A DNA stretch of 64,000 nucleotides from Rhodospirillaceae bacterium (GTDB lineage: Bacteria > Pseudomonadota > Alphaproteobacteria > Rhodospirillales > Rhodospirillaceae): positions 123,252-187,251 of the forward strand of contig JAQWRV010000007.1 in NCBI GenBank assembly GCA_029243545.1, read 5' to 3'. The notes beneath the pieces are model-generated. The model did no database searches, was not told the DNA's origin, and worked only from the letters and a program-made list of their open reading frames with translations. Shown in pieces: positions 26,351-35,031 of the stretch; positions within the stretch are counted from its first letter, which is position 1; the number at the start of each line of letters is the position of its first letter. The position numbers and the translations under genes are program-made.

Positions 26351-26950
26351 TTAGCTCTCCTGGTGCTGGCACTGACGTTAACCATTTGACCGGTTTTCGA
26401 AGATCGACGGAACGGTATTTTGTTCTCTAACCAGCCTAAACGTGCCGTTGATGCTTTCACAATACCTGTTCTCCCGCCCGGCGTCACATACCATCAAGCG
26501 GGCTACGAGAGTTCTTAGACGAGCCGGCAACAAGACTCATTGCGAAACATCAAAGACCCGATTCTCGACAACACTATTGCTGAGCCAGAGAGAGCCACCA
26601 GGAGGATCCTATTTATCTCAGCACCTAAAGCAAATACGCTAGGAATGTGACTGTGCAGGGCTTGCACCGCCCAAAAAAGCCCCGCCTTGGCGAACCAAGA
26701 ACGGAGTTTCTATTTAACTTTACCAAGCCGCTATCAGAATTGGCGTCACGTTGCCCTTAAGGCTTTAGCTATTGAGTCGGGAAGTATTTTTCGTCAGCGC
26801 CGGTCGGCCACTGAACTACCGCTTACAATCCAGTGAAAAAATATAAAAAAAGACACGCGCGCGGCTCTCGCGGGCTCACAGCTATGTCATAATAAGTGCA
26901 ACGTAATTTAACTAATTCGGCCAACGCCATCGACAGAGGACCACTCAGCC
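26351..26950. other. divergent promoter region, no gene seen
   Basis: About 600 bases between the molybdopterin enzyme and the FAD oxidase, transcribed away from each other. No convincing small gene is seen. It should hold the promoters of both units, and an A+T-rich stretch lies near 26835-26855. A weak GCCCCGCC...GGAG hairpin near 26680 is not clearly a terminator. Confidence 0.5.
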
Positions 26951-28456
26951 ATGAAACAGCCAACCCAATTGCGTTACCCCCTTGCCCGCCGCTCCTTGTT
27001 GCGCGGCGTCATCGGCGTCACAGCCGCGACCGTTCTGCCCTCATGGCAAAGTTATGCGGGTGAAGCTCTGGCAGGCACTGGTGAGAGAATCATCCTGGGC
27101 GACGCCGATTTACTGGCGTTGCAGAACAGCATTAGCGGGTCGGTCATTCTACCAACGAGCTCAAACTATCACGACGCACGCAAACTGTGGAATCCGGCAA
27201 TCGATCATCTTCCTGCCCTGATTGTAAAATGTGAGTCACTAGAAGACGTTCAAGCCGCTTTACAGTTTGGCCAAAGCCACAACGTCCTCACGGCGATACG
27301 CTGCGGGGGCCACAACTATGGCGGCACAGGCATGGCCGATGGCGGCATGACCGTTGATATTTCAGCGATCAACCGTGTCGAAGTCGATGCATCGAAAAAA
27401 GTAGCATTGGTCAGCGGCGGCTCCCTGTTGCAAAACCTGGACCGCGCAACCGTACCGCTCGGTCTGGCGACAACCGCAGGCGTGGTATCGCATACGGGTG
27501 TGGGAGGGTTGGCCACCGGACTGGGTCAAGGGCGTATGGCGCGCAAACTAGGCTACACCATCGATAATATCCGCGGCCTTCAAGTGATGACTTTGGATGG
27601 AAAAATACAGCGCGCCAACGCCGAAGAGAACAGTGACCTGTATTGGGGCGTCCGGGGCGGCGGTGGCAACTTTGGCATTGTCACAGAGTTCGAGCTGCAG
27701 TTGCACGAAATTGATCCGAACGTGATGACGTTCTCCTATACCTATCCAATCGCCAAAGCAGCCGATGTCATTAAGACCCTATTCGAACTGGGAGAGCATG
27801 TACCCAATGAAATGTCTCTGGGCGGGGGCATCAGTACTAATGGAGAGGGCAAAACCACGGCATCCATCTCAGCGACACATATTGGTTCACCTGAGTCGGC
27901 CAACAAGATTATTGGTAAACGTTTGGATCATCTTGGCGAACCTATCGGAACCCGCTTCGGCGGTATTGATTATTTGCGTCTGCAAGGAATCGCCGATGGC
28001 ACACTGTTATCCACGCGCTCTGTTTATAGTAAATCTGGTTTTTTCAACCACGTTGATGATCGTATTGCAGAATCCATTGCAGAGTATGGCTCCAAACACA
28101 CCATGCCCGGTACGCAGATTCGGATCTCACAGCAAGGAGGCTTGGGCAATACCGTGGCGCGGTATGCCACAGCGTTTCCGCACCGCGATACGATTTTCCA
28201 GTGCACGGTCGATGTCAATTGGACCGACCCAAAAGACGCGCCGAAATACCAAAAGTTTACGAATGATGCGTGGGATGAACTGTGGCCCCTGACCACCGGT
28301 GGTTTCTACATCAATACCGCCATTGATCCGAGCGAAATCGAAGTCCGCCGCGCTTATGCCGAGAATTACGAGCGGTTGGTCGAGCTCAAGAACAAGTATG
28401 ACCCGTCGAATTTCCTGAAGCTCAACGTCAATATAAAACCCAGCCGTGCGACTTAA
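26951..28456 (+). CDS. Tat-exported FAD-linked oxidase (berberine-bridge type)
   Basis: 501 residues. ARRSLLRG (R13, R14) and a hydrophobic run to about 36 form a twin-arginine signal. The FAD-binding PCMH domain follows, with IRCGGHNYGGTG placing H121 at the covalent flavin site, then GVVSHTGVGGLATGLGQG. The second, cysteinyl attachment position seen in bicovalent oxidases is not evident. WGVRGGGGNFGIVTEFE and the C-terminal BBE segment PSNFLKLNVNIKP confirm the family. It should oxidise an alcohol or sugar and reduce oxygen in the periplasm. GAGG upstream of the ATG supports the start. The gene is monocistronic and divergent from the molybdopterin enzyme. Confidence 0.92.
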   Translation: MKQPTQLRYPLARRSLLRGVIGVTAATVLPSWQSYAGEALAGTGERIILGDADLLALQNSISGSVILPTSSNYHDARKLWNPAIDHLPALIVKCESLEDVQAALQFGQSHNVLTAIRCGGHNYGGTGMADGGMTVDISAINRVEVDASKKVALVSGGSLLQNLDRATVPLGLATTAGVVSHTGVGGLATGLGQGRMARKLGYTIDNIRGLQVMTLDGKIQRANAEENSDLYWGVRGGGGNFGIVTEFELQLHEIDPNVMTFSYTYPIAKAADVIKTLFELGEHVPNEMSLGGGISTNGEGKTTASISATHIGSPESANKIIGKRLDHLGEPIGTRFGGIDYLRLQGIADGTLLSTRSVYSKSGFFNHVDDRIAESIAEYGSKHTMPGTQIRISQQGGLGNTVARYATAFPHRDTIFQCTVDVNWTDPKDAPKYQKFTNDAWDELWPLTTGGFYINTAIDPSEIEVRRAYAENYERLVELKNKYDPSNFLKLNVNIKPSRAT

Positions 28457-28475
28457 TACACCTAACAGGACGGCT

Positions 28476-28520
28476 AATGTCCGCTGTTAGCCACGGGTAG
28501 ATATACGGGCGGATATATTC
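28476..28520. repeat. degenerate hairpin element, possible copy 5
   Basis: AATGTCCGCT at 28476-28485 and a weak return arm GGGCGGATATATT about 20 bases on. Only the left arm matches the dispersed element well. Confidence 0.3.
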
Positions 28521-28564
28521 GGGATTAGGCATCCCGGAGTCCTAATGCCGACGACCTGACGTGG

Positions 28565-29107
28565 TTAGCACTTCGGCCGAGCTTTTTTGATATGCCCGCG
28601 CAGTTCACCCGCAGGATACGTGTTAGTGTGCAAATTTACGTAGAGGCGATCTTGCACCATATAAATCATGGTGCCTTCGGTAAGTATGGTTGAGCCTTCA
28701 ACGGGATTCGTCATGCCCTCTGGAGCGAGATCAACAATAATCCCGGCTTCACCACCAGGGGTTTGCGGGCCATGAATATGAACCCCGGTCACCGCCGAGT
28801 TTGTATTGCTATAAGTGAGCTTCCAACTGAGTTCCAACGTGGAACGCTCGAGGATAAAATCTGCCCGCGCCGTACCCGGGCTTTCAGTGACTGCGCTCTC
28901 TTCATCGGCGTTCATTTCAGCATAGAAATGGATTGGCGGACCGGCCGTGTCGTTCTCGTCCGGCGAGAAATACCCGCAGGATAAGTCACCTTGTACGATT
29001 GGTGCCTGCCCGAACGCACGTCCCGCGCCTAAAATAATCACGCAGGCGCCCATCACCAAAACAAGTAAGGAAGGAGTACTCTCGGTTATCCGTAACATTC
29101 TCAACAT
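28565..29107 (-). CDS. secreted CHRD-domain protein
   Basis: 180 residues from the ATG at 29107, the first start with a fitting signal peptide (MLRMLRITEST, hydrophobic core, FGQA); longer starts overlap the upstream gene. The mature part carries a CHRD domain: SWKLTYSNTNSAVTGVHIHGP in mid-protein and LYVNLHTNTYPAGELRGHI near the end. CHRD was named from chordin and occurs in many secreted bacterial proteins of unknown function. It is the last gene of a tight minus-strand operon, 11 bases after the Y-X4-D repeat gene, and so is probably part of the same extracellular process. Confidence 0.85.
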   Translation of the reverse strand: MLRMLRITESTPSLLVLVMGACVIILGAGRAFGQAPIVQGDLSCGYFSPDENDTAGPPIHFYAEMNADEESAVTESPGTARADFILERSTLELSWKLTYSNTNSAVTGVHIHGPQTPGGEAGIIVDLAPEGMTNPVEGSTILTEGTMIYMVQDRLYVNLHTNTYPAGELRGHIKKARPKC

Positions 29108-29118
29108 ACTGAACCTGC

Positions 29119-30219
29119 TTATGCGCCCGTACCGGCCATGGTTTGGCCTGACCTTGTGATGGGGAGCCAAATTCGATCCGTGCTGCGCACCCCATTTAAA
29201 TCGCCCGACTCTTGGTCTCTATTATTCGTGTAGAGCAACAGACCCCGGCGTGCCCATTGCCGGCTTCCGTCTTCATGGGTCACGATTGACCAGTAACCAA
29301 TCCGCTTTGCATCCGCTGCAGCCAGTACTGGCGTCCAGTCATAGGGACGGTCCATGCCATTGTCCGCGCGGGGAATAAAACCAGCCTGGCCGGGGACGAA
29401 GTTATGGGCATATATGGTTTTGCCTTGAGGATCGGCCAGGATTTCGCCACCATCGGATTGCTGGTAGGTGATCCAATCCGGGACGGGCGGCAGCGGCTCC
29501 AGGATGATTGCTTGCCGCATCTCAATGCCATTGCCAGCAATGTCGCCAGGATTGAAATCTCCGGCATAGCGATAAAGAGGTTTTGACTTGTAGGCCCACT
29601 GTTTGGTGGCGTCATCGCGCTTGACCACTGACCAATCCCCACCGATCGTGGCCGCGGACCACCAGGCTTCGACAGGATGCCAGGTCCGCGCGCATATGGC
29701 GTCGCAAGCGGACGCGTCGGGCTTGTCGACATCGGAGATATACAGCGACATGTTATTGAGGTCGGTCATCAACTGCCCGTACTCGGTTTTTAAAATCGCG
29801 AAACCAGGCGGCATGGCAATGTGTTTTGTGGCCACGTACCATTGCCGTCTTATGGCATCTCCATTGGCATCATCGGGCGTGACGTCGCGGCTATAAGTGT
29901 ACAGCGGCTTGCCGCGAAACGCCCATTGCAGAGATCCATCATCGCGTTTCAGGGTGGACCAGTCTCCTTCAGTCACCGCGTTGGCGGAGGCCTTAAGCGG
30001 CGGCCACGTGACTATACACTCTTCATCGCAGGCCGATTTTGTCGGGTCCAGATCGCGGGTAAAGGTATATAGGGTCATGCCGGCGGCATTCGTCAGCAGC
30101 CAACCGTAACCGTGTTCCTTTAAGAGGACGTCGCCGGACGCGCCAGACGCCGCGTCTTCCTGAGCCCAAGCTATACCGGATACAATCCAGACAAAGAAGG
30201 CGACTGTAACGGCATTCAT
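29119..30219 (-). CDS. secreted Y-X4-D repeat protein (three units)
   Basis: 366 residues with a Sec signal peptide ending IAWA. The rest is three units of about 110 residues. Each starts with a YG.LLTN...LYTFTRD or similar strand, has a Cys pair (SACDEECIVTWPP; SACDAICARTWHP) in the first two, and closes with GDWSxxKRDDGxxQWAxRGKPLYTYxxD. This is the secreted-repeat family with the Y-X4-D motif (COG4315). Its role is unknown, though it is often found with c-type cytochromes. The ATG overlaps the stop of the DUF1552 gene by four bases (ATGA), so the two are translationally coupled. Confidence 0.88.
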   Translation of the reverse strand: MNAVTVAFFVWIVSGIAWAQEDAASGASGDVLLKEHGYGWLLTNAAGMTLYTFTRDLDPTKSACDEECIVTWPPLKASANAVTEGDWSTLKRDDGSLQWAFRGKPLYTYSRDVTPDDANGDAIRRQWYVATKHIAMPPGFAILKTEYGQLMTDLNNMSLYISDVDKPDASACDAICARTWHPVEAWWSAATIGGDWSVVKRDDATKQWAYKSKPLYRYAGDFNPGDIAGNGIEMRQAIILEPLPPVPDWITYQQSDGGEILADPQGKTIYAHNFVPGQAGFIPRADNGMDRPYDWTPVLAAADAKRIGYWSIVTHEDGSRQWARRGLLLYTNNRDQESGDLNGVRSTDRIWLPITRSGQTMAGTGA

Positions 30220-31589
30220 GCAAAGACGTCCGATACAATTTTGTTAGTCTTGAGCGATTTTGTACCCCAAGACAGGATGGGCACGCCCATGATCTTCATC
30301 GCCGTCAGACCAACGCGGGTGATGGGATCACCCCCGCCCACAACATGCAGACCGGTCTTGATACGCCCGCCGGCTTTTCCAGCAAAATAAATCGGGATGC
30401 CATCGAGGCTGTGCACCTTGGCGTAATTGGTTTCACTGGAGCAAAAGATCAGGCAGTTGTCGAGCAAGGTGCCGTCACCTTCTCGAATACTCGACAGCGT
30501 TTCCAGATATGTGGCAAGGCCTTCGCTAGCACGCTGGTTAAACCAATAAGCCAAGGGTTGGTAACCGAGGCTTGGATCGATCACTTCCGAATGAGTTAAC
30601 AGATGGTGCGTATAGGCCTCGCCCGGCTTGCGTACATTGGCGAAGTTGTCGGTGAATACCATGTTGAAGACATTGGTTTGGTTGCACGCCACTGCCATCG
30701 CCAGCAACTTCGACATGACCTTGTGGGTCTCAATGACATTTGGCATTTCGCGCACGCGCGCCAGACGGTCGGCTGGTAACGCATCAGGTTCCTGAGGAAT
30801 GAGGCACGCCTCGTTTGGTTCAGGTTCCTGTAATTGCAGCGCGAGTTGATTTTCCACCTGGCGAATTGAGGTGAAATATTCATCCACCCGCTCTTTGTCG
30901 GCAGCGCCCAACGTTTTTAGATAGTCACGGCTTTCTTCCATGAAAGCCGACAGAACACTCTTCTCAACCATTACCATGGGGTCAGGCTTGAACTGCGTTC
31001 CGTTGGGATCGACAAACCCCGGACCGAACAAACGGGCATACAGCGCAACCGGCGACACCTCAGCTTGCGGACGGCTATCGGTATTGCGAGCGCTATAATT
31101 TTCACGCGCGATACCGACGCTTGAAACATCGATGGTCTTAAAGCGCGTCTTGTTGCCGATATGGTCGGCGATATGCAGATCAAGCGTGGTGTCCGAAATC
31201 TCGCCGTTGCGTTGGGGCACCGTGCCAGTCCGGGTGCCAACCCAGCCGGTGAAATGGGTATAATTGGAACGCCCGTCTAGCGGCATGCCGTAGCCGCCAA
31301 AGTAACTCAACTGATCTTCAAACGGCTTCAGGGCTTTGGTCTCATCGAGAAAACCGATGCCGGGGCTCGTCTGCCGTTTCTCCGCAATGGCGTGCCCAGG
31401 TGTGTGGCCCATGCCCCAATACCAGGTTCCGAACCGGACCGGCAATGCGGCGCCGGTAGCCGCAAGCGCAGTCCCATTATCGTTCAGAAAGCAGTCGAGA
31501 AACGGCAAAGCGACGCCAACGGCGCTACCACCGAGCAGTCCGCGGAGAACACGCCGTCGACTTTGGTGCCGCGGCAAGAGTACGCTCAT
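30216..31589 (-). CDS. Tat-exported DUF1552 protein
   Basis: 457 residues. QSRRRVLRGLLGG (R11-R13) with a hydrophobic run is a twin-arginine signal. RFGTWYWGMGHTPGH, GYGMPLDGRSNYTHFTGW, a central FKTIDVSSVG and TLLDNCLIFCSSETNYAKVHSLDGIPIYFAGKAGG are features of DUF1552, a family related in fold to DUF1501 and the sulfatase/alkaline-phosphatase group but without a proven reaction. DUF1552 genes usually stand next to DUF1592-type genes, as here. It overlaps both neighbours by four bases. A periplasmic place and a Tat route suggest a folded cofactor-bearing protein. Confidence 0.9.
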   Translation of the reverse strand: MSVLLPRHQSRRRVLRGLLGGSAVGVALPFLDCFLNDNGTALAATGAALPVRFGTWYWGMGHTPGHAIAEKRQTSPGIGFLDETKALKPFEDQLSYFGGYGMPLDGRSNYTHFTGWVGTRTGTVPQRNGEISDTTLDLHIADHIGNKTRFKTIDVSSVGIARENYSARNTDSRPQAEVSPVALYARLFGPGFVDPNGTQFKPDPMVMVEKSVLSAFMEESRDYLKTLGAADKERVDEYFTSIRQVENQLALQLQEPEPNEACLIPQEPDALPADRLARVREMPNVIETHKVMSKLLAMAVACNQTNVFNMVFTDNFANVRKPGEAYTHHLLTHSEVIDPSLGYQPLAYWFNQRASEGLATYLETLSSIREGDGTLLDNCLIFCSSETNYAKVHSLDGIPIYFAGKAGGRIKTGLHVVGGGDPITRVGLTAMKIMGVPILSWGTKSLKTNKIVSDVFA

Positions 31590-33301
31590 GACGGTGTCTC
31601 CTGTGCTTTTTCCTGAATAGCCCTGTCTGCATTCGATAGCACTGTATCGGGACTAACCGATGGGGCTGAAATCGCAAAGAGGGCATCACTAAGGGCTATG
31701 CGCCGCAGCAAAGCGGGGAAACTGTATTTGTCGTCCAGGAAGCCCTGTTCCAGGTACTTCACGAATTCTCGTTCTGCCGGGCCGGCACTGCGGCCAAGGG
31801 CATAAGACGCCAACCGCTGCGCCACGCATGACGTGGTCGCAGGGTTCGTTGAAACAGCTCGCCCTAGACCGGCCGCATCGGTGAAGGGGCTGCCATCCAA
31901 ATCGCCACTAGCATCAATCAAAGCGCCGTTCTCCGTCGTCCGCAGTTGACCGATGCCGTCCAGGTTTTCCAGGGCTAAGCCGATGGGGTCGGTGATCTTA
32001 TGACACCCAGCGCAAGCCGGTGCCGTGCGGTGTGCAGTCAGGCGCTCGCGCGCGGTCTTATTGGGCGAGTTTGGATCTTCGAACAGCGAAAAATCCACAT
32101 CGCCCGGTGGATCCGGAACTTTTTGGCATAACAGGGCTTCTCGAATCGCTTTGCCGCGCAGTGTAGGTGAGCTGCGGCCCGGATGAGACGCCAACGCTGA
32201 AAACCCAATTTGCGTTAAAATACCTGCCCGCGGATCGTCTTCCCGAAATTCATAGGGAACCCACGCGCCCTCAGCTGGGCGTCTTGTCGGGACGCGATAG
32301 ACACGCGCAAGTGCACCCGTAATGAACGTCTGTCGTGTCGTGAAGAGGTCCCGGTAGTCCTGCTCGCGCAATATAAGGTGATCAACAAGGGTACGTAAGA
32401 CTTGTTCCCTGGCATCTTCCGCAACCTGAATCGTAAACGCCGGATAGATGATGTTATCTTTCTCGAGCGTGTCGAACTGATCAAAATGTAGGAAGTCTTC
32501 AAAAAAAGCCCGCACGCCCGTGTCTAGACGGTGCGACGTCATCAACCGGTCCACTTCGCGCTTCAATCCGTCTTTGGTATGGAGTTCATCTGACTCGGCC
32601 GCCTTTAGAAGTGCCTCATCCGGGGTTGTGTTCCATAACATGAAACTCAGCCGTGACGCCTTTGCAAAGGCTGTCAGCCGCTCGTAGCCCTCCCGCTCTG
32701 GATCAGGCTCCGTCGTGTCGATGATAAAGAGGAACTTTGAGGTCGACAGCATGCCCGCTAGGCCAGTGGCAATGCCGCGATAGAAATCGCCGCTGACGTC
32801 CGCAGCTTCGGACGCGGCGTTGGTTGGGGTTTCAACCTCTGTAGGCGTCAAAGGGCGACGGTATAATAGCCGGCCGATGCTAGCAAAATACTGCCGTGCG
32901 CAGGAGTCATCTGCAGCGGCTGCATCTTTTGGTACACAGGGAAACATGCTGGCACGGTTTTCCCGACTGACGACCCGCTCAGCCACTGTTCGGGCCTGAG
33001 AATAGTACCGTTCAAACCCTGCCGGGGTTATGCGCGCCGCGCGGGCGCCAACAGCAAGGAGACCATCAGTGCGCATGAGCGGATCAGCCTGGCTCTCCAC
33101 TCTGATTTGTGGGCCAAAAATATCGGTGATTGCGTTGACGTACTGCTGATCAGTGAGACGGCGCATATCTGGTGAAGCACCACTAATTTCAGGCTCTGAA
33201 GGTCCGCAGGCAACAAGCGCCAAGGCAGTTACCGTAACAAGCACGGCCTGGCGCAAGCGTTTGGTTCTTGTACTGGCGATTTGGAATGAAATGAATGTCA
33301 T
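31586..33301 (-). CDS. DUF1592/DUF1588-type lipoprotein with c-haem motif
   Basis: 571 residues. The signal ends in the lipobox L29-V-A-C32. Domain order follows the planctomycete-type cytochrome set: a DUF1587-like start (RRLTDQQYVNAITDIFG, about 47-63), a DUF1595-like part (RLLYRRPLTPTEV), a DUF1592 core (GIATGLAGMLSTSKFLF; RLSFMLWNTTPDE), and a DUF1588 part with C430-A-G-C433-H434 followed by KITDPIGLALENLDGIG. DUF1585 closes it. The CxxCH motif should bind haem covalently. It is anchored in an envelope membrane. It overlaps the downstream DUF1552 gene (ATGA) and the upstream gene (four bases). Function unknown; likely electron transfer or oxidation in the periplasm. Confidence 0.9.
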   Translation of the reverse strand: MTFISFQIASTRTKRLRQAVLVTVTALALVACGPSEPEISGASPDMRRLTDQQYVNAITDIFGPQIRVESQADPLMRTDGLLAVGARAARITPAGFERYYSQARTVAERVVSRENRASMFPCVPKDAAAADDSCARQYFASIGRLLYRRPLTPTEVETPTNAASEAADVSGDFYRGIATGLAGMLSTSKFLFIIDTTEPDPEREGYERLTAFAKASRLSFMLWNTTPDEALLKAAESDELHTKDGLKREVDRLMTSHRLDTGVRAFFEDFLHFDQFDTLEKDNIIYPAFTIQVAEDAREQVLRTLVDHLILREQDYRDLFTTRQTFITGALARVYRVPTRRPAEGAWVPYEFREDDPRAGILTQIGFSALASHPGRSSPTLRGKAIREALLCQKVPDPPGDVDFSLFEDPNSPNKTARERLTAHRTAPACAGCHKITDPIGLALENLDGIGQLRTTENGALIDASGDLDGSPFTDAAGLGRAVSTNPATTSCVAQRLASYALGRSAGPAEREFVKYLEQGFLDDKYSFPALLRRIALSDALFAISAPSVSPDTVLSNADRAIQEKAQETPS

Positions 33302-34473
33302 CGTTGTGCTGTTTGCTCTTCCTTGTCCGGATGGATGATAAAAGCTGCATATGTGCCAATATCAAAAGCAGACGATAAATGTGTGCACTCACCCGTATCA
33401 GGATCGGGATATCCATCCGCCAATTCATGGGCCGCAACGTACATGGACGGACAGTTGGTACCACCCGACACATGTCCAGTCATTCCACCAATGTAGTACA
33501 TAAACTCATCGACGTTATAATAACCGGTGACCATGCCATCAGCGGTGCCGCCGTCTTCTGCTATTTCCAACCTCAAGGCCATGTCAAGAATCGGAGGGTG
33601 CATGAAATTATAGTTACCGTAAAACGGCAGCCGGACATCGCCCCGCTCGGTGGTTAGCACACCGTCTTTGATCGCACCCTTTAATGAGTCACTGTAACGA
33701 GGTTTTCCGTCCTTCATCTCTATGTTGTAGCTCGAATAGGGCAACGGCCGTCCATCACCGGCGAGTGCGAACTGGTCAATGGAGCGGTAGAAGGTGACCG
33801 TTACATCGTCGGAATTACGCGGATCAGTCACACCGGACACTTCGATCAGTATCATGCCTAAGCCACTGGTACCGCGCCCTTCATGGGCGTTCGCCTCGGG
33901 CAGTCCGCCGCGCCGCCAGCCATAGATGCATCCCAACAACCGGTACATCTGATTGTCGATGCCTGGCTCTTCATTGTCAGGATTGGTGAAATTAGCGTGT
34001 GAGCAGGTCTTTGGCGTTGGGCTGCCGTCAATACGGCCATCCAGGTTTGCGCCGAATGAGTACTTGCCTTCAACGGTCCGCAGCCGCGGGTCTGTAACAA
34101 CCGTCGGGTCATGACACACATGTTCGCTATTGGGGCCACGGCGCGGAGTAAAGAATTGACGCGTAAGGCTTTGGATTAGGCCATTTTCCGTTAGCTCCGC
34201 GCGCTCTTCCTTAGGCAAGCCGCGCCACCACAATTCATCGTTCGCGACCGCCAGACCTTCAGGGCATTCGTCTAGAAATTTACTGTTAAAAACGGATGTG
34301 AACCAATCGCGGACCACGAACCCAAGAGTGGTGGTTCCAGCCGCCGACGCCGGTGTCGCCGTAGCCAGCCCCATAACACAGGCGCCGACCGCACAAGCAC
34401 CTACCACACGGGCAATCGAGAGCCCCTTATTTGTACGAGAGTGAAAACGCGCTTCTGACAATGGATTTCGCAT
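33298..34473 (-). CDS. secreted protein of unknown function, first gene of DUF1592 operon
   Basis: About 391 residues from the ATG at 34473 (GTG at 34479 is possible). The signal peptide is long and ends near PASAA. The mature part has several Cys, including EHVCHDP, KTCSHANF, LGCIYGW, TNCPSMY and GECTHLS, which could form disulfides or bind metal; there is no CxxCH. Segments such as SGLGMILIEVSGVTDP, VTVTFYRSIDQF and FNFMHPPILDMALRLE-like strands suggest a mostly beta protein. I do not recognise the family. Its overlap with the DUF1592 gene ties it firmly to that cluster. Confidence 0.75.
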   Translation of the reverse strand: MRNPLSEARFHSRTNKGLSIARVVGACAVGACVMGLATATPASAAGTTTLGFVVRDWFTSVFNSKFLDECPEGLAVANDELWWRGLPKEERAELTENGLIQSLTRQFFTPRRGPNSEHVCHDPTVVTDPRLRTVEGKYSFGANLDGRIDGSPTPKTCSHANFTNPDNEEPGIDNQMYRLLGCIYGWRRGGLPEANAHEGRGTSGLGMILIEVSGVTDPRNSDDVTVTFYRSIDQFALAGDGRPLPYSSYNIEMKDGKPRYSDSLKGAIKDGVLTTERGDVRLPFYGNYNFMHPPILDMALRLEIAEDGGTADGMVTGYYNVDEFMYYIGGMTGHVSGGTNCPSMYVAAHELADGYPDPDTGECTHLSSAFDIGTYAAFIIHPDKEEQTAQR

Positions 34474-35031
34474 TTGCACGGCCTATCCCTTTTCGTATTG
34501 GACGCTAAACGTTGCTGCCCGCATATTTCGAGGCTGGCAGGCTTGAATTATACCTACCTCCCAAACTTTGGGCGTATTCCCCGTACCAGGGCTAATTTCA
34601 AGTATAATAACAATATTAAGGCCACATATAGAGCACGCCAAGGCAAAGTCTGTGAGGCTGTAATCGCTGCGCGGCCATTTCAACCGCAGATGCGCTCAAA
34701 ACTCTCTGATTAGTGAGCCTATTTATGAGTTTATAAACCTAGAGGGCTGGTAATTGAGCGGGGGGAAGACCTTTACCGGGGTCGTTCCGCCGCGGCGTTT
34801 AGATAGAATTTCCTGCACGAACTGGCCAGTAGTCTACGGTGACGCGGAGGTACCCTTCCATCAAATCTTTGGCTTTCAGACCAGGCCAACCGAGAATCGT
34901 TGCGGTCACAATCCGGTGCCAACATTTTTTTAAAAGGGCCGTTTCTAAAAAATCGATACCCTTAAGCATGATGCCCATTGGCGACGGGCTGACTTTGGCG
35001 TGAAAGCGGTAGGGAATTCTTCGCGTTAATC
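34474..35031. other. gap upstream of DUF1592 operon
   Basis: About 560 bases. It holds a 59-codon protein-like frame on the minus strand (34799-34978, own entry) and must hold the operon promoter. Otherwise nothing definite is seen. Confidence 0.5.
34799..34978 (-). CDS. possible small gene or gene remnant, 59 residues
   Basis: A 59-residue frame just under common calling limits. It starts MGIMLKGIDFLETALLKK and ends EGYLRVTVDYWPVRAGNSI. The composition is protein-like throughout. The frame stays open upstream across the end of the next gene (reading LTRRIPYRFHAKVSPSP just before the ATG), so it may be the 3' part of a longer, now broken gene. No ribosome site is seen before the ATG. Family not recognised. 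Confidence 0.4.
   Translation of the reverse strand: MGIMLKGIDFLETALLKKCWHRIVTATILGWPGLKAKDLMEGYLRVTVDYWPVRAGNSI

Noticed and set aside
26671..26710. Terminator-like stretch with GCCCCGCC and GGAG
   Set aside because: Arms pair poorly and no T-run follows; it lies between divergent genes, where no terminator is needed.
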